Shown piece by piece: positions 48,925 to 58,288 of a stretch of DNA of 64,000 nucleotides. The DNA lies in assembly GCA_014529385.2 (NCBI GenBank), contig CM043943.1:100940355-101004354 (forward strand), in the 5' to 3' direction. Origin of the DNA: Adiantum capillus-veneris. Lineage: Eukaryota > Streptophyta > Polypodiopsida > Polypodiales > Pteridaceae. The translations under genes and the position numbers were made by a program. The notes beneath the pieces were generated by a model. That model was given only the letters and a program-made list of their open reading frames with translations. It did not search any database and was not told the DNA's origin. The stretch's first letter is position 1. Each line of letters opens with the position of its first letter.

Positions 48925-51290
48925 TGATAGCCGTTTTTTTGGCTCTTTGTAATTTCCACAGTGAGTTACCTCACCCTACCAAAATCACCCAAACACTGTG
49001 GCTATCCCTACCATTTCACTGTACATAGGCGTGCGTGAGTCACGGGACTTTTCCCATATCTTCTTAAAAACCCTCAGCTAGCTAGTCACTGGGCTAGGTG
49101 AGCCAAAAAAAATAAAAAAAATAAAAGTATATTATGGCCTCTTTGTGTGTAAATATTTCATTGTATATATGGCCTAAATATAGGGATTTTTAATAATTAT
49201 TTTGGTATTTTATTTAAATATTTCTACTTAGGTATGTGTTTTATGTACACCTTCTTTCATCCTCTTACACCATAATTATATTTTTTATTTTTATTTTTTT
49301 TGCCAATATGTACATACTCTAACCTCATATTTTTCCTTTATACAAATCACTCCCACATTTTCACCCTCACCCTCATGAAAAAAAAAAAATTGATTTCTAC
49401 TCATTGGTTACTTTTATTATATTATTTACTTGCATACCTTTTCCTCTTTCACCCAAAATAATTCAAGGAGGGACCATATCATATGATTCCAATATCTTTC
49501 CATATCCATAACTCCTCCATATTTTTATTATTATTTTTACTCATTATTCTAACACCATGTGCTCATTGAGCTAAAGTCCATGAATAGTCCATACACTAGT
49601 CCCACCATGTATATATTTCTTATTTCACCAATAATCCTCCTCCATGCATGGGTCAAGGGCAACTTGAATGCTTTGTATTATAATATGACAAAGGAGGGGC
49701 TCACTCTTGGATGCATTGTACAAATTCAACAAAGGAGGGGACCACTAAAAGACTTTTGCAGGCATAAAAAACAGGCTTTTTGGTGAGAATTTTGGCACCT
49801 ATCTCCACTCCGAATTTGGAACGGTGGTCAAAAGAGAAAATGTAGCCCACGCTCTGAATAATCACCCCAAATTTTTTCATGATTTTTGGAGCTACCAGCT
49901 GTGAGCTATGATTTTTTTAGTGGACCCCAGTTTTCCCATGCTATGCAGCCACACTCTCTCTTCCACTTTATCATTTTCCTCTTTCACACACACTTCTCCA
50001 CTCATCATCCCCATCTCTCTCACCACTCCTCTCTGCACACTGCTCACCTTCTCCTCAACCTTGAAGAATAAGAGAAACCATGGTGAACTCATACCTCCCA
50101 CACACAATTCCATTCCAAAATTGACCACCTAGTCTCATTTTTCCTCCTCCAAATTACCCATATCTATCAAAAAACCACAAAATTCAGCCTCTTCTCTTAA
50201 AAGATAGCATCATGGTGGTTGATTACTCAGCTTCAATTACCTTGTCTCTCAAGGAAGGTCAAGAGTGGAGAAAAAATGTACCGTCAAAGCTAGTGGACCG
50301 TCAACAAGCGTCAAAATTGGCCCTACTCAAGACACTTGGAGCATCAACCCTGTAAGAAATCCACCTTTTCTTACCTCTTAAGAGTTTTTCTTCCTTATTT
50401 GTATCCTACATGGATACTCCCATTGTAAATATTCAATTCCATTTGTAAATTAATACTAACTCTACTAACACTAACCCACTATGAAAAGTCCTATCACCTC
50501 CATTTCTCTCCTCTCTCTTTCCCCACCAACTTCTTGATAATTCCAAGCAAAAGAAATTAGATAAATTGCTGAAAATCTAACCCAACCATGGTTAGAGGAG
50601 TAACCCTAGCCTTCAAAATTGCTATAAAAGGAGGGTGTAGCTAGCATAAAAGGGGGAGCCATAAGCAAGAGCACTATGCTATAGCTTGAGAAGCCAAGCT
50701 CAACCTCTCTAGAAGGAGCTCTTGAGTGGAAGCTCATTGTCTTATGCATGTGCATGTGTTGTAATAGGGGATTAGCAAGGGAAATCTATGCCATTGTAAG
50801 AGAGAGAGAGTGATCATTCAATTGAGAGTAGGAAATCTATCATTTCTCCTACTAGTGTAAGCCCAACATTCGCTGAATCAAGGAGGGTGGATTTGGACTA
50901 ATCTTGGATATTTTGTCTCCCTTCCAACGTGAAGTAATGGACAACAATGATGCGTAAGTGTCTTGGTTTTTTTTTAAGTTCTTGATAGCTTGTCTCTGGT
51001 GTTGTCATCAATCTAGCCATAAATCCCACATACTGTAAGAGGGCGACAGGGTGGAGAGGACTCCCCTGGCCTTAAGACAGTGATTGGGGTGGCTTTTCTA
51101 GTGATGTGTTGTGGTGAAATTTACGCAAGCTATGTTGAACAAGTACTAATATCACTTTGATTTGTCATGACAGATTTGTAAGAAGGTATTAATGCAACAA
51201 GCACCCCCTCCCCCTTTCTCTCTCTTTCTTAAATATATAGTTGTGTTTGCTTGATCATCGCCGATACGTTTCAAAGCAGCCCGAGCACTA

Positions 51291-51328
<38 letters not shown>

Positions 51329-51589
51329 GTGTTTTAGTGTGTGAGAGTATTCCATTGGTGTTAGGGTTAGTGTAATTCCTTGCTTGTTTGTGGGTTTCTC
51401 TAACGATTCTCCTCTTTTGCGTCCTAGTTCGCTCTTAAACTAGGTGGTGCCCCTTGTGTAGTTGGGATTTGGCGGTGGGTTTGTTGTTTTGGTTTGTGTT
51501 GTGTTGTGCCCCAGTCCCATTGAGCAGCACGGGAGCCTTGAAGGGTGTCTAGAGGCCACTCTTCTTGTTGCCCGCCCTGGACTGCCTCA
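48925..51589 (+). repeat. Element 2 5' LTR
   Basis: 2665 bp, TGATAGCCG...GCCTCA. Contains a TATA box (50622-50630), a CT microsatellite (51289-51329) and a block at 49795-49945 homologous to the LTR of element 1. It holds 51092-51280, absent from the 3' LTR. Confidence 0.95.
50622..50630 (+). promoter_or_regulatory. LTR TATA box
   Basis: CTATAAAAG in a purine-rich context; the same in the 3' LTR at 60258-60266. Likely core promoter of the element's transcript, so R would begin about 30 bp downstream. Confidence 0.6.
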
Positions 51590-51591
51590 AA

Positions 51592-51611
51592 TTGGTGCCC
51601 CCACGGAGGAC
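51592..51611 (+). other. Element 2 primer binding site candidate
   Basis: TTGGTGCCCCCACGGAGGAC, two bases after the LTR end, the expected place. The tRNA is not assigned. Confidence 0.6.
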
Positions 51612-51663
51612 GGCTTGTGTATTTTTGTGTAGAATTAACCTTTAGCATAGTCAAGTAGTTTGC

Positions 51664-51876
51664 ATGAATCACGAAGCTTTGTATGATCCCTTCATTCCCA
51701 TTGCAAGGCAAAAGGTACACATAATTGTTAGTACTAAGTTGCAATTTCAACGTGTCATTCGTAGAATTTTAGGTCCTCTTAGGTTGGCCGAGATAAACGC
51801 TTCAGTAAATCCTTTTATTTTGCTTCTCATTAGGTACGACCTTAGTTTGGACGTCTATATTTTTGTTTTGTTTTAA
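51664..51876 (+). CDS. Conserved 70-residue leader peptide (element 2, copy A)
   Basis: ATG-to-TAA frame 75 bp inside the 5' LTR. Gap-free match to the LTR-encoded peptide of element 1 (13936-14148): 43 of 70 residues identical, including VSTKLQFQR, NPFIL, IRYD and IFVLF at the C-terminus, with 28 of the 43 using different synonymous codons. A diverged tandem copy (C) follows 21 bp after its stop. No signal peptide, zinc or nucleic-acid motif is seen; it is hydrophobic and basic, with a strongly hydrophobic C-terminus. Being the first frame of the leader it could be translated ahead of gag. I do not recognise the family. Confidence 0.75.
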   Translation: MNHEALYDPFIPIARQKVHIIVSTKLQFQRVIRRILGPLRLAEINASVNPFILLLIRYDLSLDVYIFVLF

Positions 51877-51897
51877 GCATTAGGACATGCATAGGCC

Positions 51898-52116
51898 ATG
51901 GATAATGGCCCAGGAATAGAGGTTTTTCCCTTTCATTTTACTCCACACATTAGAATAAACGTTGCAATTAGTAGAAAGATCCATTTTCAACAACGAATGG
52001 TGTTCATGTTTGGTGCCCAAAGAGCAGGAGAAATTCTTGCATCACCAAACCCTATCATTCTACCTCTCATCAACTACCACACTTCCTTTGATGTACATGT
52101 GTTCATTTTATTTTAA
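51898..52116 (+). CDS. Leader peptide paralogue (element 2, copy C)
   Basis: 72 residues, ATG to TAA, in the same frame as copy A but separated by two stops. Its last 49 residues align with copy A without gaps, 23 identical, keeping ISxK..FQ, G..R..EI.AS.NP.I.L.I.Y, S.DV and VFILF. The N-terminus (MDNGPGIEVFPFHF) differs. A and C thus arose by tandem duplication long before this insertion. Function unknown. Confidence 0.65.
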   Translation: MDNGPGIEVFPFHFTPHIRINVAISRKIHFQQRMVFMFGAQRAGEILASPNPIILPLINYHTSFDVHVFILF

Positions 52117-52142
52117 AATGAAATGCAGCCCGGCAAAGTAGT

Positions 52143-52697
52143 GTGTATGTTTGTTTTTTCTTTGTCCAAGTTGTTACAAGAAACAAAAAAACGATCATTT
52201 ATTCTAATTGGGAATGTGTGTGCAGTGAAAGTTCAATCCTTAGAGATCTAGCTCTATTACCAATTGAGTTGCAGGAGCAAGTAGTAAGGCGTCTCCCTCA
52301 TAACAAGAGGGTGGTGAAGTTAAGACGGAAGGTCCTACGCGTTGATTCCATTTTCCTCTTGTTGTTGGGCACTAAGGAAGACCGCGCATTCATCCAACTA
52401 GTGTGTGCCCTAAGATTGGTAAATAGAGTGAAATTTGGCGTTTGGCGAGTGCATTTCACCATTGAGGAAGACTCTTCAGGAAACTTGCGGCCAGAGTTCA
52501 TGCTTCATAGGCTCACATTTGGTGAATTTTTCCCTCATTTGCGTCTTATTAATAGTCTTCCTTTCGCTTTCAACAAAGGAGATAGGGAGCTATTCAGAGC
52601 TTGTCTTAATAAAGAGAGCATAGAGAAGATTGCAAATTTGTATAAATTCTCATCCTTCTCTACTTTCTATGACACCTTGTTCATAGAGACATTGTAA
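52143..52697 (+). CDS. Accessory ORF D, F-box-like start
   Basis: Open frame of 184 codons with no early ATG (first in-frame Met at codon 120); the conserved part starts near codon 35. It opens LALLPIELQEQVVRRLPHN, which recalls an F-box (LPxEL...RLP), followed by FIQLVCALRLV, RLTFGEFFPHL and INSLPFAF. It is a paralogue of ORF E downstream. The missing ATG suggests a spliced or non-canonical start; AG acceptor-like TGTGTGCAG lies at 52217-52225. Extra frames upstream of gag are known from Tat/Ogre elements, but I cannot tie this one to a described family. Confidence 0.6.
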   Translation: MYVCFFFVQVVTRNKKTIIYSNWECVCSESSILRDLALLPIELQEQVVRRLPHNKRVVKLRRKVLRVDSIFLLLLGTKEDRAFIQLVCALRLVNRVKFGVWRVHFTIEEDSSGNLRPEFMLHRLTFGEFFPHLRLINSLPFAFNKGDRELFRACLNKESIEKIANLYKFSSFSTFYDTLFIETL

Positions 52698-52751
52698 ATC
52701 TCTTTATGCTTTTGAATGATTTAGCCATAATCCTAAGGAGTTTTTGTCCAG
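52694..52751 (+). other. Candidate 58-bp intron joining ORFs D and E
   Basis: GTAAAT at 52694 and a T-rich TTTTTGTCCAG ending at 52751. Removing the 58 bp deletes the stop of D and joins D to E in frame (phase 2). It is short for a plant intron, so this is only a candidate. Confidence 0.3.
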
Positions 52752-53202
52752 GAATTTTGTAGCACAAGTGGAGTCTTTAAATCTTGCAAACTTGATCGGA
52801 CTTGATGAGGATGTTCTTTATGAAATTGTGAGAAGGTTGCCTCACTCCGACTGTGTGGAACTTGAAGGAAAGGAGCTCCTAGTCAATTGCTACTTTCTCA
52901 CGGCCTTCGACGAGCATGAAGATCTAGTTTTTATACAAACCGCTTGTGCATTGGGAATTGTAGAGCAAGTGCAATTTATCACTTGGGACATGGTTGCTCT
53001 TTTGGATCCAGAAAATGAAGCTCTAGAGATTTCTGTTTATCGCCTTAGCTTTGAAGAATTTCAACCCTTCTTAGAGCTCATCAATAGTCTACCCTTTTGT
53101 TTTGATCAAACAAATCGAGACCTTATTGAAGCTTGGATAGCTAAAGAAGAAAACCTAGAGTGGTATTTTCTCACTTCTTCATTTGCAGGCGAGTGGTTCT
53201 AG
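52744..53202 (+). CDS. Accessory ORF E, paralogue of D
   Basis: Open frame of about 152 codons lacking an ATG before codon 83. Matches D in order: EIVRRLPH, ED.VFIQTACAL, VQFITW, YRLSFEEFQPFL, LINSLPFCF and R.LIEAW. More acidic than D. It ends at TAG 53200, 49 bp before the gag ATG, and is in a different frame from gag. It could be translated only through splicing, frameshift or a non-AUG start; function unknown, F-box-like opening weak. Confidence 0.6.
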   Translation: MSRNFVAQVESLNLANLIGLDEDVLYEIVRRLPHSDCVELEGKELLVNCYFLTAFDEHEDLVFIQTACALGIVEQVQFITWDMVALLDPENEALEISVYRLSFEEFQPFLELINSLPFCFDQTNRDLIEAWIAKEENLEWYFLTSSFAGEWF

Positions 53203-53251
53203 ATCTCTATTGTATCCCTTATTGTAACTCGTGTGGTAATCTTTCATAATA

Positions 53252-56200
53252 ATGGAGAGCCAACGCCAAATGTCTGGATATCCTCTTTTCTTTGGAGAGC
53301 CTGGAGAGGATGCAGAATTATTTTTAGCAAATTTCAAGATGTCTTGCCGTATCAAGAGGATAGTAACCGATCAAGAACGTGTAGAAATGTTTGAGGTGGT
53401 CCTTAGGAAAGATGTTAGTACTTGGTTTGACTCTTTGCCTGAGGAAGTTAAGGGGAATTACACAGAAGTTTTGAATCGTTTTAAGAGATACTTCTTTGAT
53501 CCCCAAAACACTCAAAAACTATGGCAAGACATTGTTTCTCATAAGCAAAAAGACTTAGATGACTACTACTTGTACAAGCAAGAGTTTCTACGTCTTTGGG
53601 CTCTATGGATACGAAATGTTGCTAACCCTGGTGATGGTGCAGAATTTTTAAAGAAGGAGAGGTTCATAGCCGGACTCTTTCCTGACCTTAAGGTAAAAGT
53701 TGAGGCGGGTGCACCTGCTACTTTTGATGCAGCTGAAACTAGGGCTGCTGAGAAGTATAGGAAACTCAAGTGCTTAAGGGGAGAGGTTCCAATAGAAGGT
53801 CTTAGACCCAAAGGTAAGTCACAAGCATCAACATCGAGGGAGATTCCTGAGGTAACGGCGGAAGTAATTGAGAAGTTAAACGAATCTTTAAGCAGCCTGT
53901 CAATTCACCTTGCACAAGCTGTAGGTCCAAAGGGAAGAGCAAAGAAGTCTGAAGAGCGAGATCCACGACCTAGGAGAGTCTTGCAATGTTGGAATTGCGG
54001 AGAGTCTGGACATGGGATGTATAATTGTCCTTGGCCCCGTGGGGAGCCAGGGAGGCCTAACTTGAATTACCCAGTGATGAATGCAGGTGAAGGAACTGGT
54101 CAACAACCAAGGCTTCTACAAAGGCCAAATGGACCAAGACCACCTCCACAAGGGGTAGAAGGAGTTCCACCTTTGCCAGATCCAAATGTGCATGTGGTAG
54201 AGGTGACAAATTCAAATGAGGTTGACATGGAAGCCAATGGAATTAAGCGTGGCCGAGGAAAAGGTAAAGAGAAAGAAGGAGTCACATCACAGAGTGACCA
54301 TGGACAAGGCAAGAAGGCAAAGGAAACCAAGGAAACCAAGAGGACTCGACGTCGTATCAACCTCCAAGACTTCCCTCTTGGACATGGTATGGCTCCGTAC
54401 AACTTGTTGGAAGACATGAGAGGTAAGGGTCCTGATATTTCATGGCCTCAATTTCTTGCATTATGTCCACAAGTTAGGAGGGATTTAACAAGGGCAGTTA
54501 GCACTAGGAGAAAGGTAAAAGAGAGTGTGCCTGTTGTAAAAATTGCACAAGCTGAAATGAATGAGGACATTACACCGGTGCTAGACTGTTACATCAAAGG
54601 AAGATTGGTTAGGAAAGGTCTAGTGGATGGGGGTGCACAAATTTGCATCATGACAGAGGGACTCATGCAAAAACTAGGCATGCACATCCATGAGACACCT
54701 GAAATTAGGGTCAAGATGGCAAACAATAGCAAGGCTAGGTGCGTAGGCATTTGTAAAAATGTTTTTGTGGAGGCCTTTGGCATTAAGAAGGCAGTGGATT
54801 TCTATGTCATGTCTACCAAGGGAAATGGTTACCCATTTATCCTAGGAAGACCATGGCTAATGAAAATGCGAGCTTTGCAGGATTGGGAGAGTGGAAAGCT
54901 AATTTGCAGGAATGACAATCACAAGAAGGTTGTCTTTGACATGAAGGAGCAACGCCAAGAGGAGCTCCATGAAGAATCATCTCAAAGTGAGACGGACGAA
55001 GGTTGGACCGATAGCACTTCAGAAGAAGAAAGTAGCGGCAGCATTACTGAAGAGGAGTCTTCCATCGAAGTCATGGGGGTAAGGTTTAAGCCAAGCAACC
55101 AAGAGACCTCTTGTCAAGGCTTGGAGGAGGTAGGTCCTCAAGAGAACGAAGGTGATCAAGATGAAGGGATGCTGGAAGGTATGCTATCAACAACACTTAC
55201 AAAGGATGAAAGAGAGGAGTTCAAATGTGTGCTAAGGAAGTTTCCTAGGCTTTTTGCTAAAGACTACACCGATGTGCGTGGAGTAGATGCTGTTCAACAC
55301 AAAATTGAGTTGAAGCCAGAGGCCACACCTAAGGCTCAGAAGCTACGAAGGCTAGGAGTCATCAAGGAGCAGGCTTTACTCAAGGAGGTAAGAAAGCTTC
55401 TAGCAGCAGGGTTCATTTATCCAGTGGAGAATTCAGAGTGGGTCTCTCCTGTTGTTGTCACTCCTAAGAAGAACGGCAAGTGGAGGGTGTGTGTGGATTA
55501 CCGTCCCCTCAATGAGGCAACAAAGAGAGATCACTTTCCCCTCCCATTCCAGGATGAGATACTAAATGAGGTAGCTGGTCATGAGAAGTACACTGTGTGT
55601 GATGGCTACTCAGGCTACTTTCAAATAGGTATCGCATTGGAAGATCAATTGAAAACAACCTTTATTACTCCTTGGGGTTGTTATGCTTTTAGAGTCATGC
55701 CATTTGGTCTGACAAATGCTCCTGCAACATTCCAACGTTTCATGAACATGGTGTTTCAAGCATTCTTTGGAAAGTCAATTAGGGTGTTCATTGATGATTT
55801 CTGCATTTATAGCTCAAAATCATTGCATCTACAAAGGGTAGAAGAAGGTTTAAAGAAGCTCTATGACATGGGAGGTCAACTCAACCCCGACAAGTGTCAC
55901 ATAGGTGAGGATGAAGTGATCTTGCTCGGTCACAAGGTTTCCTATAAAGGCATTGAGGTGGATCCTTCAAAGGCAAAGGCTCTTATTGAGCTCCCATCAC
56001 CAAAGAGTCTTAAGGAGGTCATCTCTTTCATTCAAAAAGTGAAGTATATGTCACGCTTTATTCACTTAGCTTCGGAGTTGCTTCATCCTTTGCAAAAGTT
56101 GACACAACAAGTAGAATTTGCATGGTCTGATGAGCTTGAAGAGTACTTTTGTAACATTAAAGTCATTTTGTCGGAGCTACCAACACTCATGCCTCCTTGT

Positions 56201-58285
56201 TGGGAGTACACATTCTTTGTTAGCTCTAGTGCAGGGAAAGAAACAATTGGTGCTGTGTTGCTACAACAAGATCCCCACAGTACAAGGATGCGACCCATCT
56301 ACTTTGCTAGTAGGGTCATGAATGCTTTGGAGAGAGACTACACAGAAGCAGAACTCATGATGCTTTCTCTCATGTTTGCGGTGAGAAAGTTTAGATCCTA
56401 CCTGCTACCAAAACCTTTTGTAATTCTCACTGCAGAAAATTTGTTCCCTTGGGTGTCATCTCAAATGAATCTTAGTACTAGGATCTCAAAGTGGATTATG
56501 GAGTTGCAAGAGTTTCAATACTCTTTCAAGGTAGAAGATAGTGTGCGTGCACAATTGGCAGGGATTCTCACTTATAGGGTGCACGAAAAGGAGATTAAGG
56601 TGCCTGAAGTAAAGACCCTACCATTGCCACCACCAAAAAGTATTTCTAATGCTTTTACTTTGTTCTTTGATGGAGCTTTTCGTCGAGCCATAGGAAAAGC
56701 AGGGGGAGGGCTAGTGTTGCTCAACCCAAGTGGAGAGGTGGTCATGAAAGAGAAGGTCAATCTACCAAGTTCAGCTAGCAGCAATGAAGCAGAATATGAC
56801 ACTCTACTTCATGGTTTGAAGATGTGCATTGGCCAAGGGATACAACGCCTCATGGTAAAGGGAGATGCACTTCTCATTGTTAAACAGATTTTAGGCATTT
56901 GGGCATGCAAAAATGAGAGCTTACGGACAAAAGTTCATGCCATTCGTAGATTGTTTAATCAATTTGAAGAAGTGCAACTATATCATATTCCTAGGAAACA
57001 GAATGAAGATGCTGATTTACTTGCACAACAAGCCGTTGCATGTGTAAAGAAAGAAGTGCAGGTCATCATGGTGGCGGCTGCTGTGAAGCAACCGAGGTAC
57101 CAGGGATTGGAGTCATTGGCTCCCATCATTGGCTACATTTTGGAGGGTGAGTTTCCACCAGACTTCACAAAAGCTCAGAAGAGGAGACTCATGAAGAAGG
57201 CAAGCGTATATCTCTTCCTAGAAGGCTCCCTCTATCAAAGAGGGAAGGATCAAGTGTGCAGACGAGTACCAACTATCAAGGAAATTCCAGCCATTCTAAA
57301 AGGTTTGCATGAAGAGGCATGTGGTGGTCATTTTGCCCAAGAAATAACTGTGAAGAAGATTTTGCTTTCGGGGTATGTTTGGCCAAGTTTGCATGTGGAT
57401 GTTCAACATTGGTGTAAAAGCTATCACACTTGTCAGATAAATGGAAATAGAAGGTTGGTGCATGGCCCGAGGCAAATAGTGCTTGCAAATGGACCCTTTG
57501 AAAAGTGGGGCATTGATGCTATGGGTCCTCTGCCTAGGACAAAAAATGGTAAACTCTACATTCTAGTGGCTGTAGACTATATGACTAGGTGGGTGGAAGC
57601 ACAAAGTGTGGCAAAGGTAAATGAGAAGAGAGTGAGCAAATTCATCTACACTCACATTTGTTGTAGATTTGGCACACCTTTGGAGATTGTTTCTGATAAT
57701 GGTACAGGGTTTAGAAAAGGATTGCTCACAGAAGTTTGTGAAGAGCTTCACATTCTACATCGTCATAGCACACCATACTACCCACAGTCAAATGGTTTGG
57801 TGGAGAAGGCTAATGGTGTCATTGCAGGAATCATTAGAAAGATGGTGCAAAACAAGACAAAATTATGGGATGACTTCTTGGATGGTGCCTTGTGGGCATA
57901 TCGAACCACATATAGGGAAGCCACGGAGTTCACACCATTTCACTTGGTCTATGGTCAAGAGGCTTTGCAGCCTATCGAGCTCAACATTCCAACAATGCGA
58001 CTTCATGGCAAAGGAGCACAAGATGATCAAGAGGTATGGATGGATCGACTTCTTACGTTAGTGGAGCTTGAGTGGAAAAGAGAAGCAGCATATGAGTGCT
58101 ACAAGAGGAAAGCCACACAAGCGAAAGAAACGCACGACAAGAAACTGAAGGACAAAGGCATCAAGGAAGGAGAGCTTGTGCTAAGGTATGACAATCGACT
58201 TGACAATCGTTTTGATGCCAAGTTTGAAACAAGATGGCAAGGGCCATACATAGTCAAGAAGGCTTTCAATTCAAGTTACTATTAG
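53252..58285 (+). CDS. Gag-Pro-Pol polyprotein of Tat element
   Basis: 1677 residues from ATG 53252. Gag domain about 10-180; CCHC knuckle CWNCGESGHGMYNC at 246-259; basic linker; retropepsin with VDGGAQ (D459) and FILGRPWL; RT with WRVCVDYRPLN, VMPFGLTNAP and FIDDF (D848, D849). The first RNase H lacks its catalytic acids (VSSSAG, LTAEN and QLAGILTY where D is usual), the second (archaeal type) keeps D1140 in FFDGA plus NEAEYD, KGDALL and NEDADLL. Integrase has H-x6-H, a WCKSYHTC finger with Y for one C, and D1422, D1482, E1518 (DD35E). It stops at TAG 58283 within the GPY/F tail. The copy is near-intact but probably defective in integrase. Confidence 0.95.
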   Translation: MESQRQMSGYPLFFGEPGEDAELFLANFKMSCRIKRIVTDQERVEMFEVVLRKDVSTWFDSLPEEVKGNYTEVLNRFKRYFFDPQNTQKLWQDIVSHKQKDLDDYYLYKQEFLRLWALWIRNVANPGDGAEFLKKERFIAGLFPDLKVKVEAGAPATFDAAETRAAEKYRKLKCLRGEVPIEGLRPKGKSQASTSREIPEVTAEVIEKLNESLSSLSIHLAQAVGPKGRAKKSEERDPRPRRVLQCWNCGESGHGMYNCPWPRGEPGRPNLNYPVMNAGEGTGQQPRLLQRPNGPRPPPQGVEGVPPLPDPNVHVVEVTNSNEVDMEANGIKRGRGKGKEKEGVTSQSDHGQGKKAKETKETKRTRRRINLQDFPLGHGMAPYNLLEDMRGKGPDISWPQFLALCPQVRRDLTRAVSTRRKVKESVPVVKIAQAEMNEDITPVLDCYIKGRLVRKGLVDGGAQICIMTEGLMQKLGMHIHETPEIRVKMANNSKARCVGICKNVFVEAFGIKKAVDFYVMSTKGNGYPFILGRPWLMKMRALQDWESGKLICRNDNHKKVVFDMKEQRQEELHEESSQSETDEGWTDSTSEEESSGSITEEESSIEVMGVRFKPSNQETSCQGLEEVGPQENEGDQDEGMLEGMLSTTLTKDEREEFKCVLRKFPRLFAKDYTDVRGVDAVQHKIELKPEATPKAQKLRRLGVIKEQALLKEVRKLLAAGFIYPVENSEWVSPVVVTPKKNGKWRVCVDYRPLNEATKRDHFPLPFQDEILNEVAGHEKYTVCDGYSGYFQIGIALEDQLKTTFITPWGCYAFRVMPFGLTNAPATFQRFMNMVFQAFFGKSIRVFIDDFCIYSSKSLHLQRVEEGLKKLYDMGGQLNPDKCHIGEDEVILLGHKVSYKGIEVDPSKAKALIELPSPKSLKEVISFIQKVKYMSRFIHLASELLHPLQKLTQQVEFAWSDELEEYFCNIKVILSELPTLMPPCWEYTFFVSSSAGKETIGAVLLQQDPHSTRMRPIYFASRVMNALERDYTEAELMMLSLMFAVRKFRSYLLPKPFVILTAENLFPWVSSQMNLSTRISKWIMELQEFQYSFKVEDSVRAQLAGILTYRVHEKEIKVPEVKTLPLPPPKSISNAFTLFFDGAFRRAIGKAGGGLVLLNPSGEVVMKEKVNLPSSASSNEAEYDTLLHGLKMCIGQGIQRLMVKGDALLIVKQILGIWACKNESLRTKVHAIRRLFNQFEEVQLYHIPRKQNEDADLLAQQAVACVKKEVQVIMVAAAVKQPRYQGLESLAPIIGYILEGEFPPDFTKAQKRRLMKKASVYLFLEGSLYQRGKDQVCRRVPTIKEIPAILKGLHEEACGGHFAQEITVKKILLSGYVWPSLHVDVQHWCKSYHTCQINGNRRLVHGPRQIVLANGPFEKWGIDAMGPLPRTKNGKLYILVAVDYMTRWVEAQSVAKVNEKRVSKFIYTHICCRFGTPLEIVSDNGTGFRKGLLTEVCEELHILHRHSTPYYPQSNGLVEKANGVIAGIIRKMVQNKTKLWDDFLDGALWAYRTTYREATEFTPFHLVYGQEALQPIELNIPTMRLHGKGAQDDQEVWMDRLLTLVELEWKREAAYECYKRKATQAKETHDKKLKDKGIKEGELVLRYDNRLDNRFDAKFETRWQGPYIVKKAFNSSYY

Positions 58286-58288
58286 CTT

